From Bog-532 sp963828445 (GTDB taxonomy: Bacteria > Actinomycetota > Actinomycetes > Streptosporangiales > Streptosporangiaceae): 64,000 nucleotides of DNA. The DNA lies in assembly GCA_963828445.1 (NCBI GenBank), contig CAWHFP010000001.1:620001-684000 (forward strand), written 5' to 3'. Positions 15,447 to 24,350 of this stretch are shown here, piece after piece (position 1 is the stretch's first letter; the number at the start of each line of letters is the position of its first letter). A model generated the notes under the pieces. The model searched no databases, was not told where the DNA came from, and worked only from the letters and a program-made list of their open reading frames with translations. The translations under genes were made by a program, and so were the position numbers.

Positions 15447-18317
15447 CTAGCTACGGGTGGCATGGCTCAAGCCGTGCAGGGTGGCATTCAGCGCCGCATT
15501 GATGGCCGCCTGTTGTGGTGGGAGCAATGTCCCGATTGCGATTGTGTCCTGGCTGATGAGAACGAGGTTGTGCCCAACGCCGACGGCGATCCAGGTGACA
15601 GTGGTCTGCGTGTTTTCGTGGACGAGGGAGAACACCACACGCCACGACGGGAACTGGAGATGGAGCGGGGGCGAGTCGCGCACGGTAAAGATGAAGGTGC
15701 CTGCGGGGTCGGTAATCGTGAAACCGTGACAGGCTCGCAGATCCCGGCTACCGGCGGTGAACATCACCGACGGCACCGGCTTGGGATAGGTACTGACCAC
15801 AACATCCAGGGTCGCGGTGCCGATGGGCACGACTCCAGGAACGGCCTTGTACTGGCCAACGGCCTTGACCAGGGGCCGCGAAAGGTCGTTGAGGAAGTCT
15901 TCGCGGGCCAGCGGCCCACATGCGGCCGGGTTGACCGGCGGGCTGGGTGCTCGGGTGGCGACCGGGGTGCTGGTCGTCACGCTCTGATGCCCCGTCCACG
16001 TACCAGACAGGGCCGCGCTGACGTCGCCAACCACGGCACTCGCGGCCGCGGTCGTGAGAACTCGGCCGGAGTCGGCGACGGCCAGCCGCGGTGCGGGGAG
16101 CCGAGGGCGCGGGCTGGACTGGGATACCGAGCCGAATGAAAGAGTTGTCAGCGGACCGCTGAGGCCGATGATGGCGGCTGCGACCGCGATTGCCGCGAGG
16201 CCAGCCGCGGCGGGCAGTTGCCACGCTCGGGGGCCGGGTGCCCGCGGGTGCCTCGGCAGCAGGGCCAGGCTCGCCATGGGGACGGCGAGATAGAACAGCC
16301 ACACGCTGGGAGTGACCACCGTCTTCGAGAAGATCGAGAGGTCGGGGGTGTGATGATGGGCGGCGCCGTAGAGAACGAGTTCGGTGCTGGCCAGGAGCGT
16401 CGCCGCGTACGCACTGACCCAGGCGCGCGCGAGCCCGGGAACGCCGCGCCCCATGGCGACTACCGCGAAGACGACCCAGCCTATGAGCGTGCAAATCCAC
16501 CAGCGCTCGGCCACGACCTGGAGGACCTCGTACTCGGTCGCGCCACGATGGGTAAGGCCGTGCGGGAGGAAGAGAGTCGTGCCGATAACCGCCGCGCCCA
16601 AGGGAAGTGCCACCGGCGCGAGTATCGCCCGGACACGACGGCGAGAGCCCGTCTTTCCCGATGCGTCCGAACGGATATTCCGCAGCCATAGCGGGACGCC
16701 CATAGCCAACGTCACCACCAGATAGGGCGCGGCCAGCCAGTCCCACTGAAGGTTAGGCAGGACCGTCACGAGGTAGACCCGCTCCAGATCGCCGGTGGCT
16801 GGGCTGACGATCGGCCACAGCACCGCCGCCGCCGTGCTGGCGACGATGAGGCTGGCAGCGACCTCCATCCACCACCGTTCGGCACGATATGCCCGGGCGG
16901 CGGCGAGGCTGGCCAGCCCAGCGGCAAGGGCGGCAATGCCGGCCCCGGCCGCCACCGTCAGCACCACCCTGACTGCCTCGTACTCAAAACCTGCTCCGGT
17001 GATGACGGCCAGGGCCGGTCCGTTCAAGCTGGTGGGCGTAGCCAGCAGGCCGATAAGCAGGCCCGCCGCGGTCCCGGCTACGGGCCGCCACCAGCGTGCG
17101 ACGACGCCCGCCCGGCGGGCGGCCACGGCTTGGCGGAGCAGGCCGGGGGTGAGGCCAAACCCCAGCACGATGCTTCCCACAGTGGCCGAGGCCGCCACCC
17201 GGGGCCATGAGCCGCCGCCGAGATCGAGGGTGAAGGTCAGGTAGCTGGCGGTGCTCATCACGATGGCCGCCACCACCCCGACAGCCAGTGGAAACACGAT
17301 GCTCGTATCAGCCGAGACGCCCGCAGCGCGCAACGCTCCGGCCCGGGCCCCCGGCGATGGGTGACGTTCCAGAGGCTGGAGGAGCCACGCCGTGATCCGG
17401 CGCCATCTGGCGCCCGAGCGTGGGCTTCCGCTACTCAGGACCTTCCGAAGCCCGTTGCTCGATCCCAGCCAGAAGGCGGCCTGCCGGTCAGCTTCCAGTT
17501 CGCGCAGGCGGAGCAGGCCGGCCGCGAATACCGCTGTGATCACCACGAACAATCCGGCCTGGGCCAAGACCGTACCGGGAATTGTGGCTCCTTGACTGTT
17601 CAGAAAGCCAGGGACACACGCCAGCACCACCAGCGGCAATGTCAGCCAGGTTATCCCGCGCACGGACGACACCAGGCTCACGTCCCGGGCCCGTACATGC
17701 GCCAGTTCGTGCAGAACAATGGGATCGAATCGATCTGGGTCCTTTCGCGCCACCGCCACCTTGGCCGGGAGCACAACCAGCGACCGTCCCCACGGGAGGG
17801 CGGTGGTGAAAGCCTGGCTGACAACCGGAAGCCCGGGGCCGGCGACGTGCAAACGAGGAAGCCGCCGACGGGCCAGCCCCGCTTCTGCGCACAGCGCCCT
17901 GAACCTCTCCGAGACGCCAGGGATTTCGTCAAGGGACGTCGCCCGGGCCAGCCGCCGCAGCTCAGCCGAGGGGACGACAACACTCAGCGCAGCTGCGACG
18001 AACAGGAACACGCCAATGACCGCGAGGACAACGATCCCCTGTATCCGCATCGCGCCGGTGGCGCACCGATCAAACGCACTCAGGTGCTCCAAGGCCTGCG
18101 CATGAAAGGGGAATTTGAGCGCACACCGGTTAATGGTTCCCGCGTGCGGCGCCGACAGGCCCAGATCACCCTGGTAGAGGAGCTCACCTGCGGACGAGCC
18201 GACGCAGCAGAGCACTAAACCGGTTAGGACGTACATTCCCAGCAGGGGCTGCCGTGGACCCGGTGTCCAGTCGTCGGCGCGGGGATCCCGGAAACGGGAG
18301 TCCGTGGCCGCGGTCAC
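15447..18317 (-). CDS. Very large multi-spanning M48-family zinc metallopeptidase
   Basis: 956 residues, about twice or more the size of HtpX-type M48 proteases. After one membrane segment (about 24-42) and another (91-115) comes the peptidase domain with HELAH at residues 203-207 and the third-ligand region ELEAD at 273-277. Many more hydrophobic segments follow to about residue 690. A C-terminal region of about 230 residues, probably outside the membrane, contains NPAACGPLAREDFLNDLSRP and a beta-rich fold resembling lipid-binding or MCE-like proteins only in general shape. Start GTG 18317 overlaps the stop of the upstream gene, so the two are translationally coupled. Role in membrane-protein turnover or signalling is inferred from the family. 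Confidence 0.8.
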   Translation of the reverse strand: MTAATDSRFRDPRADDWTPGPRQPLLGMYVLTGLVLCCVGSSAGELLYQGDLGLSAPHAGTINRCALKFPFHAQALEHLSAFDRCATGAMRIQGIVVLAVIGVFLFVAAALSVVVPSAELRRLARATSLDEIPGVSERFRALCAEAGLARRRLPRLHVAGPGLPVVSQAFTTALPWGRSLVVLPAKVAVARKDPDRFDPIVLHELAHVRARDVSLVSSVRGITWLTLPLVVLACVPGFLNSQGATIPGTVLAQAGLFVVITAVFAAGLLRLRELEADRQAAFWLGSSNGLRKVLSSGSPRSGARWRRITAWLLQPLERHPSPGARAGALRAAGVSADTSIVFPLAVGVVAAIVMSTASYLTFTLDLGGGSWPRVAASATVGSIVLGFGLTPGLLRQAVAARRAGVVARWWRPVAGTAAGLLIGLLATPTSLNGPALAVITGAGFEYEAVRVVLTVAAGAGIAALAAGLASLAAARAYRAERWWMEVAASLIVASTAAAVLWPIVSPATGDLERVYLVTVLPNLQWDWLAAPYLVVTLAMGVPLWLRNIRSDASGKTGSRRRVRAILAPVALPLGAAVIGTTLFLPHGLTHRGATEYEVLQVVAERWWICTLIGWVVFAVVAMGRGVPGLARAWVSAYAATLLASTELVLYGAAHHHTPDLSIFSKTVVTPSVWLFYLAVPMASLALLPRHPRAPGPRAWQLPAAAGLAAIAVAAAIIGLSGPLTTLSFGSVSQSSPRPRLPAPRLAVADSGRVLTTAAASAVVGDVSAALSGTWTGHQSVTTSTPVATRAPSPPVNPAACGPLAREDFLNDLSRPLVKAVGQYKAVPGVVPIGTATLDVVVSTYPKPVPSVMFTAGSRDLRACHGFTITDPAGTFIFTVRDSPPLHLQFPSWRVVFSLVHENTQTTVTWIAVGVGHNLVLISQDTIAIGTLLPPQQAAINAALNATLHGLSHATRS

Positions 18318-18820
18318 TTCTCGGTCCCGCCGGGCGCCGTCGATAGGGCACCTACCACGGCATCCGCGAGGAGATCAGCCCTCGGCGCGGCCATGCCCGT
18401 GGCCATCGCGTCACTCTGGCAGACTTCACGAATTTTCCGCAGTTGCTCTGCGGTGAGGGCCGTCTTTGGGGTCGCGACCTCGCCGTGATCGTCACCCGCA
18501 GCTGGTCGCTGGCCGGAATGCCGTCCGAAGTGCATCCGATCGGCAAGCGGAGTCCCGAGAACCTGGCTGAGAGCCCCGGCGATGATCGGGAACACAAGCT
18601 GGCTGATCAAAACGGCCTCAACCCCGAAACCTACAGCTGCACCCGGCTCCCGTCGACGGCTGCGACCGGCAAGTTCACCGGCCTGCCAGGCCTCGGCAAC
18701 GGCGTCGAAAACAACCAGCTCCTCGGGTTCCATCCGGCGGACAACTTCCCTGGCGATGTCCACGACCTGGGCGGGAGCGAAAAGGGGTCCCTGAGCCGCG
18801 GGGCTGTGGCTGTCACCCAT
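18314..18820 (-). CDS. Hypothetical protein coupled to the M48 peptidase
   Basis: 168 residues from ATG 18820. Not recognised as a family. The N-terminal half has an amphipathic acidic helix (VDIAREVVRRMEPEELVVFD), then one hydrophobic stretch (FGVEAVLISQLVFPIIAGAL, about residues 62-81) that may enter the membrane, then a charged C-terminal half (TALTAEQLRKIREVCQSDA). Its TGA overlaps the GTG of the peptidase gene by two bases, implying a matched pair, perhaps regulator or substrate adaptor; that is inference. The start is uncertain, as a TTG at 18850 is also in frame. Confidence 0.6.
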   Translation of the reverse strand: MGDSHSPAAQGPLFAPAQVVDIAREVVRRMEPEELVVFDAVAEAWQAGELAGRSRRREPGAAVGFGVEAVLISQLVFPIIAGALSQVLGTPLADRMHFGRHSGQRPAAGDDHGEVATPKTALTAEQLRKIREVCQSDAMATGMAAPRADLLADAVVGALSTAPGGTEK

Positions 18821-19124
18821 GGTCAACCAGCCGCTCGGCCCGTGCCTCAACTGCCCTAATGCCTATTAAGCAGCGTGATTCGTGTCCCATCGTGCTCCCC
18901 CTCGTGAAGCCCTGCGATCCGTCGCCGTGACCTCGGTCACATAGAGGACGTCCAGCAGGCCTAGGCGGTTCACACGCTGCCACCCGCCGAGGCAATGTCC
19001 ACCTTCCGGCACCGGTTCTCGTAGCGCTTGGGCCATGCACGGAGGGGGCGCCCTCGCCGGTGAATTTCGACCCGGGCCACGGTCTCAACGTCCACAGCCG
19101 GAACGATGGTGAGGAGTTAGGCCA
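18821..19124. other. Intergenic region between divergent genes
   Basis: About 300 bases with no credible coding frame. It must hold the promoters for the leftward hypothetical/M48 operon and the rightward VOC gene. A Shine-Dalgarno (GAGGAG, 19110-19115) precedes the VOC gene. No strong palindrome was found. Confidence 0.4.
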
Positions 19125-19469
19125 GTGGACTTGTACAGCATCATGGCGGTCAAGGACCGGGCCACGTCGGTGGCGTGGTTCTCAGTCTTCTTCGGGCGGC
19201 CCGCTGATGAGGTTATCGGCGAGGAGTACCTGTGGCAGGTCGGTGAGAACGCCTGGGTCGTCGTCGACGACCGCGACGTGCGGGCCGACCATGTGGGCGG
19301 AGCCATGATCACGCTCGGGGTGACCGCCCTCGACGAAATCCTGGCCCGCCTGGCCGCGCACGGCATCGAGCACGAACCGGTGGAGACCTACGGCAACGGT
19401 GTCCGCCACGTCGTCGTCCTGGACCCGGACCGCAACAGCCTCTCGCTGGCCGAGGTACCCTCACAGTGA
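19125..19469 (+). CDS. VOC-superfamily (glyoxalase-fold) protein
   Basis: 114 residues. A single glyoxalase/bleomycin-resistance-like unit: MAVKDRATSVAWFSVFFGRP at the N-terminus and FGRPADEVI/VVLDPDRNSLSLAEV near the C-terminus. Members bind metals or hydrophobic ligands and act as dioxygenases, isomerases or drug-binding proteins; nothing here fixes which. GTG 19125 has GAGGAG upstream. Its stop overlaps the start of the small membrane gene that follows. Confidence 0.85.
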   Translation: MDLYSIMAVKDRATSVAWFSVFFGRPADEVIGEEYLWQVGENAWVVVDDRDVRADHVGGAMITLGVTALDEILARLAAHGIEHEPVETYGNGVRHVVVLDPDRNSLSLAEVPSQ

Positions 19470-19651
19470 TCCGGGCGCGATCCTCACGCGAGGTGTCGAT
19501 CACCTACTTCGCGGTCCTGCTGGTCGGGTTCCTGCTCTGGATCGTCTACGGCGTGGCCGCAGACATCCTGGCCCTGGTGATCCCCAACGCCGTCGCCCTG
19601 CTCATCGGTGCGGCCGTCATCGTCGTGGCTCACCGGCTCCGCCGGCGATGA
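19466..19651 (+). CDS. Truncated SemiSWEET-type sugar transporter
   Basis: 61 residues. RARSSREVSITYFAVLLVGF followed by LLWIVYG and IPNAVALLIGAAVIVV is the C-terminal two thirds of a SemiSWEET/MtN3 unit. Full SemiSWEETs are about 85-95 residues with three membrane helices, the first bearing a PQ motif. Helix 1 is missing here, because translation starts at GTG 19466 inside the stop of the VOC gene. The remnant probably arose by fusion of the two genes and may be non-functional. Confidence 0.6.
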   Translation: MIRARSSREVSITYFAVLLVGFLLWIVYGVAADILALVIPNAVALLIGAAVIVVAHRLRRR

Positions 19652-19727
19652 GTTTCGCGGCCGCCGGGCGTCGTCTCTGCATACGCAGTTGGCCGGGATG
19701 GCGGCTGGACGACGAAGGGACGCTCCG

Positions 19728-20252
19728 ATGGAAATCACGAATCTGGGTCAGGCGGACGGGCTGGCGCCCGTGGACTGGGCCGTGGTCGCGGAGAAGCTCG
19801 GGGCCGGGACGGCGCCCGCCCCGGACGCGGCGAACTCCCGGACGACCTGGCTGGCCACCGTCAACCAGGACGGCAGCCCGCACGTGACGCCGGTCGGCGC
19901 CCTGTGGCTCGACGGCGCCTACTGGTTCCAGACCTCGGCCGGCACGCGGAAGGGACGCAATGTCGCCCGCAACCCCCGGTGCACGGTCGCGGTGTCGGTC
20001 CGCGACGCCGACATCGTGGTCGAGGGTGACGCGGCCCGGGTGACCGAGCCGGGCGCCGTGGCCCGCGCCGCCAAGGCCTGGGCCGACCAGGGCTGGCCCG
20101 CCGAACCCGACGAGAGCGGACAGGGCATCACGGCCCCGTTCAACGCCCCGTCGCTGGGCTCACCGCCCTGGAACGTGTACCGCATCGAGCCCCGCTCGGC
20201 GGTCGTGACCCTGACGGCGGAGCCGGGCGGCCTGACCCGCTTCCGGTTCTGA
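19728..20252 (+). CDS. Pyridoxamine 5'-phosphate oxidase-family FMN/F420-binding protein
   Basis: 174 residues. The split-barrel fold is recognised from TWLATVNQDGSPHVTPVGAL, YWFQTSAGTRKGRNVARNPR and the C-terminal PPWNVYRIEPRSAVV. Actinobacterial proteins of this type bind FMN or F420 and reduce small substrates; this one is not close enough to PdxH to be called a vitamin B6 enzyme. The ATG at 19728 has GAAGGGA upstream. No operon partner is evident. Confidence 0.85.
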   Translation: MEITNLGQADGLAPVDWAVVAEKLGAGTAPAPDAANSRTTWLATVNQDGSPHVTPVGALWLDGAYWFQTSAGTRKGRNVARNPRCTVAVSVRDADIVVEGDAARVTEPGAVARAAKAWADQGWPAEPDESGQGITAPFNAPSLGSPPWNVYRIEPRSAVVTLTAEPGGLTRFRF

Positions 20253-20308
20253 CCCGCGCTGACCGGGCCGGCTGGGACGGTGCCTGGTCCCGCCTCTAGG
20301 GTGGACCG

Positions 20309-20743
20309 ATGGCGACGGTCAGGCAGGTCCAGGTCACCTTCGATTGCGCGGAACCCGAGCGCCTGGCTCGGTTCTGGTGCGAGGTGCTGGGGTACGTCCC
20401 GCCAGAACCCCCGGAAGGGTTCGCCACCTGGGACGACGTCAACGACACGCTGCCACCCGAGCAGCGGGATTCCTGGTTCGCGTGCGCTGATCCCACCGGC
20501 GCGGGCCCGCGGCTGTACTTCCAGCGGGTTCCCGAAGGCAAGGTCGTCAAGAACCGGGTGCACCTGGACGTACGGGTCGGCACCGGCCTGGTGGGTGACG
20601 AGCGCCTGGCCACGCTGGAGGCCGAGTCCGCCCGGCTGACCGCCCTCGGCGCCAAGCACATTCGGACCCTGCTGGCCGATGAGGAGAACGAGTCCTGCAT
20701 CGTGATGCAGGACATCGAGGGCAACGAGTTCGACCTCGACTGA
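20309..20743 (+). CDS. VOC-family glyoxalase-like protein
   Basis: 144 residues: VRQVQVTFDCAEPERLARFW and CEVLGYVPPEPPEGFATWDD at the start, VKNRVHLDVRV in the middle and MQDIEGNEFDLD at the end. This is the Glyoxalase_6-like subgroup common in actinomycetes, with histidine and glutamate residues at the usual metal-ligand places (H in NRVHLD, E in GNEFD). The substrate is unknown. It stands alone between two unrelated genes on the same strand. Confidence 0.87.
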   Translation: MATVRQVQVTFDCAEPERLARFWCEVLGYVPPEPPEGFATWDDVNDTLPPEQRDSWFACADPTGAGPRLYFQRVPEGKVVKNRVHLDVRVGTGLVGDERLATLEAESARLTALGAKHIRTLLADEENESCIVMQDIEGNEFDLD

Positions 20744-20806
20744 GCCGCCCGCGCCCGTGACGCCGTCGCGGGATCGAGCGGCTGCGCGCGATGTAGCGTG
20801 GCCCTC

Positions 20807-21640
20807 GTGACGGTGAATGCGGCGCAGGCTGAGGACTGGAACGGGGCCAGCGGGCGAGAGTTCATCGAGCAGCGTGAGCGGCATGAGCGGATGCTGGGCC
20901 CGCTGAGGGAGCGGGTGCTGGCGGCCGCGGTGATCCAGGACGGGGAGTACGTTCTCGACGTCGGGTGCGGCTGCGGTGAGATGACGGTCCTGGCCGCACA
21001 CGCCGCCGGCAGCGGGCACGCTCTGGGCGCGGACTTTTCCCGGATCCAGGTGTCCGAGGCACGCCGGCTCGCCGCTGCCGCTGGCGTTACTAACGCCCGG
21101 TTCGAGGTCGCCGACGCCCAGGTGTACCCGTTCGAGGCCGGGGCCTTCGACGTGGTGCTGAGCAGCTTGGGCGTGATGTTCTTCGATGACCCGGAGACAG
21201 CGTTCGGCAACCTGCGCCAGGCGCTGCGGCACGGCGGCAGGCTGGCGTTCGTCTGCTGGCGCGCCCGCGCGGAGAACCCGGTCTTTACCTCTGGGTTCGC
21301 CGAGGCCGCGGCGGTACTCGGCCTGCGCGAGATGCCGGCGCCGGGCGCCGCCTTCTCCCTCGCGAGTACCGGCCGGGTGAGCGAGCTGCTGAGCGGTGCG
21401 GGGTTCGGCAGCATCGAGTTCGTCAAGGCGGACGAGCCCATGCTCATCGGCCGCGACGTCGACGACGTGCTTGAGTACGAGCGCACCTCCCCGACCGCCA
21501 CCGAGATGCTGGCTGAGCTCAGACCGGCACAAGCCGACGAGCTGACCAGGCTGGTCCGGGACCGCCTGATGGCGTACGCATCGCCGGCTGGTGTGACCAT
21601 GCCCGGCGCGGCCTGGCTGGTCACGGCGCGAGCTATATGA
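20807..21640 (+). CDS. Class I SAM-dependent methyltransferase
   Basis: 277 residues. The SAM-binding motif I is VLDVGCGCGEMTVLAA and the acidic post-motif is GADFSRIQVSEARR; motif II lies near FDVVLSSLGVMFFDDPE. The N-terminal AEDWNGASGREFIEQRERHE is typical of the UbiE/COQ5-like subgroup of actinomycete methyltransferases with unknown acceptor. Several in-frame GTG codons exist (20798, 20807, 20813); 20807 gives the usual N-terminus VTVNAAQAEDWN. Its 3' end overlaps the convergent DUF1905 remnant by a few bases. Confidence 0.87.
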   Translation: MTVNAAQAEDWNGASGREFIEQRERHERMLGPLRERVLAAAVIQDGEYVLDVGCGCGEMTVLAAHAAGSGHALGADFSRIQVSEARRLAAAAGVTNARFEVADAQVYPFEAGAFDVVLSSLGVMFFDDPETAFGNLRQALRHGGRLAFVCWRARAENPVFTSGFAEAAAVLGLREMPAPGAAFSLASTGRVSELLSGAGFGSIEFVKADEPMLIGRDVDDVLEYERTSPTATEMLAELRPAQADELTRLVRDRLMAYASPAGVTMPGAAWLVTARAI

Positions 21641-21845
21641 AACCGACGTCCGCCGTCATTCCTGGCGCGCGGCGTTTGAGAGGCACGACGAGATCAAGGA
21701 TCGCGCCCTCGCCGATCGCCTCCGCTCGCTGCACTGCCACCTTGACGGGCACCGGGTAGCGCCCGTCCTTAAGGAACGGCGCGGTGGTGAACTCGTGGCG
21801 CCGATAATGACGTGAACCGGCACCTGGCCCCAGTAGATCGCACTC
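21633..21845 (-). pseudogene. DUF1905 domain remnant with a frameshift
   Basis: Two adjacent frames on the minus strand join into one DUF1905 core: IYWGQVPVHVIIG (about 21842-21803), then HEFTTAPFLKDGRYPVPVKV and AVQRAEAIGEGAILDLVV down to the stop at 21633. Restoring one G (GGCGCC to GGCGGCC, near 21800) would give IIGGHEFTTAPF, which fits the family. The N-terminal 35-40 residues are not found, so this is a fragment as well as frameshifted. DUF1905 function is unknown. Confidence 0.65.
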
Positions 21846-21986
21846 CGGCCTGGGTGTGCCCGCCTGGTCGTTGAAGGCCGGTCTCAGGGCTCTCACCGCA
21901 CCCGCTGAGTACGGGCTGAATTTTGTTGCCAACCTTTTCGGCACGGCCGGCCTCTGGATGAGTATGACCACCGAAAGCTGGAGGCA

Positions 21987-22487
21987 ATGAGTCGCCCCGA
22001 AGAGGAGTACCGGGAGTTCGTCGGTAGCCGCGCGGCTTCGCTACATCGCACTGCGTATCTGCTGTGCGGCGACTGGCACCTGGCCAACGACCTGGTACAG
22101 GAGACATTCGTCAATGCCTTCCGTCACTGGCGGCGGGTACAGCGAGCCGACAACCAGAATGCCTACGTCAGGCGCATCCTGATCAACGAGTTCAACCGGC
22201 ACTGGCAACGCTATGGCGGACTGCCCGTGCGCGCCGGCACCGACCATCCCGAGGTCGCCGTCCCCGACATCTGCGATGAGGTCGTCAACCGCGCCGATCT
22301 GCTGGGCGCCCTGTTGACCCTCCCGGCCCGGCAGCGGGCCACCGTCGTCCTTCGCTACCTGGAGGGGATGAGCGAGCGGGAAACCGCTGCCGTCATGCGG
22401 TGCAGCGAGGGCACCGTGAAGAGCCAGACCGCCCGGGCGCTGACCACGCTCGGAGGCTGCCTGAAGCACAAGGAGCTTCCACTATGA
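21987..22487 (+). CDS. SigE-family (ECF-type) RNA polymerase sigma factor
   Basis: 166 residues. Region 2 is seen in LHRTAYLLCGDWHLANDLVQ and ETFVNAFRHWRRV, and region 4 in LPARQRATVVLRYLEGMSER plus ETAAVMRCSEGTVKSQTARA. This is the actinobacterial SigE-family (SAV1672-type) group, often paired with a membrane anti-sigma-like protein. The ATGA overlap at 22484 couples it to such a protein. The stimulus is unknown. Confidence 0.92.
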   Translation: MSRPEEEYREFVGSRAASLHRTAYLLCGDWHLANDLVQETFVNAFRHWRRVQRADNQNAYVRRILINEFNRHWQRYGGLPVRAGTDHPEVAVPDICDEVVNRADLLGALLTLPARQRATVVLRYLEGMSERETAAVMRCSEGTVKSQTARALTTLGGCLKHKELPL

Positions 22488-23500
22488 ATTCCCCGACCGA
22501 ACAGCACCTGAGCGCGGCGTTCCGCGACCTGGTTGCCGAACAACCCTTCACCCCGGACGTGCCGGCCATCGAGTATCGCGCCCGCCAGGCCCGCCGCCGC
22601 GACCGGATCGTCCGGGGCGGCATCGGGGCCGGCGTCGTCGCGGTCGCGGCCGCGGCGGCCGTCGGCGTGGCCAGCACTGTCCCATCCACGCCGACCCGAA
22701 CGGCCCAGGCGAGTGGCGTGCACCCGGCCAGCACGGGCGCGTCGGCCTCGGCGGCCTGGCCGGCCGGCGTGCAGCCACTGGCGAAGCTGGCCGCCTATGT
22801 GGCTGCCGAGCGGCGGCCAGCCGGCGATGCCACGCTGGTCGAACGCAAGACCGGTGCGCCGGGCAGCCAGGCGAGCATCAATGTCTGGGACCTGTACGCC
22901 GACAACGGGCAGTACTTCTTCTCGCGGACCGAGGCCGGCCTACCGGTCAAGGTCAGGAAGGGCGACATCGAGGGTGACGGCGTCTTCGAACGGGAAGTCG
23001 CCGCGGCGACATATGCGGTGACCGGCGACCTGCATACCGCCGCGCTGAAGATGGCCTGGGCCCCCGACACGACTCCGGTCCCCAACTGGCTCAGGGCGCA
23101 GGTCAAGGACATGAAGGCCGACACGCAGATCGACAACTACGTCTGGGAGAACTGCGAGGACGCGCTGGTCGCGGGGGCGGGCAACCCCCAGGTTCGGGCC
23201 GGCGTGCTGCGCCTGGTCTCGTTGCTGCCTGGCATCACCGTCACCCGCGGCAGTCTTGACGGCCAGCCCACGCTCACCCTCACTGCTGGCGCGGCAGAGC
23301 TCGGGAACGAAATGGGCAAGCCCGACAAGGCCAATCCCAAGGGCCGACCGGGAGCAGCCTATTCGGAGGCGATCACCGTCAACGCTGACACGGGCGTCCC
23401 GTTGCAGGGCACCGGCGGAGTGAGCGGCAAGGTCACCGGCATTGTCAAATACGTGGTGACCCGGGTCAAGCTGGCTGACATCGCCGCCGGCAAGCTCTGA
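22484..23500 (+). CDS. Membrane-anchored partner of the sigma factor (putative anti-sigma protein)
   Basis: 338 residues. A cytoplasmic N-terminal segment of about 43 residues (LSAAFRDLVAEQPFTPDVPA, then basic RARQARRRDR), one transmembrane helix (about 45-65, alanine/valine-rich) and a large outer domain in the style of CU044_5270-like proteins (INVWDLYADNGQYFFSRTEA). The architecture and coupling to the sigma factor suggest it holds the sigma factor at the membrane and responds outside the cell, though no zinc HxxxCxxC anti-sigma motif is present. A strong terminator follows directly. Confidence 0.8.
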   Translation: MNSPTEQHLSAAFRDLVAEQPFTPDVPAIEYRARQARRRDRIVRGGIGAGVVAVAAAAAVGVASTVPSTPTRTAQASGVHPASTGASASAAWPAGVQPLAKLAAYVAAERRPAGDATLVERKTGAPGSQASINVWDLYADNGQYFFSRTEAGLPVKVRKGDIEGDGVFEREVAAATYAVTGDLHTAALKMAWAPDTTPVPNWLRAQVKDMKADTQIDNYVWENCEDALVAGAGNPQVRAGVLRLVSLLPGITVTRGSLDGQPTLTLTAGAAELGNEMGKPDKANPKGRPGAAYSEAITVNADTGVPLQGTGGVSGKVTGIVKYVVTRVKLADIAAGKL

Positions 23501-23516
23501 CCGGCCGTACCGGCTC

Positions 23517-23554
23517 ACGATCCCCGGCCCGGGCGCACCCGGGCCGGGGATCGT
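23517..23554 (+). terminator. Strong GC-rich hairpin terminator
   Basis: A perfect 17-bp stem: ACGATCCCCGGCCCGGG pairs with CCCGGGCCGGGGATCGT around the loop CGCA, followed by CCCTTG. It starts 17 bases after the stop of the anti-sigma-like gene and lies before the convergent HAD gene, so it can end transcription from both sides. Confidence 0.85.
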
Positions 23555-23587
23555 CCCTTGCCAGCGGCACTAAGGGCCGTGGCCTTT

Positions 23588-24265
23588 TCATCCGTCGGTA
23601 CTGATGATCTGGCCGGCTACCGCGGCCAGATCCGGGCCGATGATGCTGGGCGGGTCGCTGAGTGGGCTGAGCACCATGCCGGGGCGGGCGACGAACGCTG
23701 CCTGGCATCCGGCGGCCAGGGCCCCGGCAATGTCCCAGGAGTGAGCGGCGACCAGGCGCACCTCGCCAATGGGCACACCGCACCGCTCGGCGACGGCATG
23801 GTAGGGCTGCGGCGCGGGCTTGAGGTGACCGGTGGCATCGGCTGACAGCACGGCCTCGAACGAATCGCTGAGGCCGGCGCTGGCCAGTTGCGCCTCCGCG
23901 ACGTGCTGGACGGAGTTGGTCAGGGCAACGAGGCGCAGGCGGGTGCGGGCCAGGGCAGCGAGCGCACCGGGCACCTCCGGGTGGGGCGGCAGCGAACTCA
24001 TCCGGTCCACCAGCCCGTCGATGTCGCCGGCGGCCAGCAGGACGCCCTCGCGCTCGGCGAGCATGGCCAGCGCGGCCCGCTGGGAAGTGGTGAAGTCTAC
24101 ATACCGGCCGGTGAGGCCACCAGTGAAGGCCAGCTGCAGCATCAGCGTGAACCACTGCGGCCGCAGCGCGGCGCTGCCCAGCAGTACCTCGAACGGCTCA
24201 TCGAGGGCACCCAGGTCCAGCAGCGTCTCGTTGACATCGAACGCGATCACGCTGGCCAATAGCAT
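23588..24265 (-). CDS. Haloacid dehalogenase type II (HAD superfamily)
   Basis: 225 residues. HAD motif I is FDVNETLLDL, motif II VALTNSV, motif III the lysine in HLKPAPQPYH, and motif IV the DIAGA region (LVAAHSWDIAGALAAGCQAA). Members hydrolyse 2-haloalkanoates or act as general HAD hydrolases. ATG 24265 is given, but its Shine-Dalgarno GGAGGAG abuts it, so the GTG at 24250 (VIAFDVNETLL) may be used. The pattern is complete, so function is likely intact. Confidence 0.88.
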   Translation of the reverse strand: MLLASVIAFDVNETLLDLGALDEPFEVLLGSAALRPQWFTLMLQLAFTGGLTGRYVDFTTSQRAALAMLAEREGVLLAAGDIDGLVDRMSSLPPHPEVPGALAALARTRLRLVALTNSVQHVAEAQLASAGLSDSFEAVLSADATGHLKPAPQPYHAVAERCGVPIGEVRLVAAHSWDIAGALAAGCQAAFVARPGMVLSPLSDPPSIIGPDLAAVAGQIISTDG

Positions 24266-24350
24266 CTCCTCCGGGCTAGCCACAAACCGACGCCGGTTGG
24301 CCGTCCGCGCGGCGATACTGCCACCAGCCAACCGTCCGACCGCACCCACC

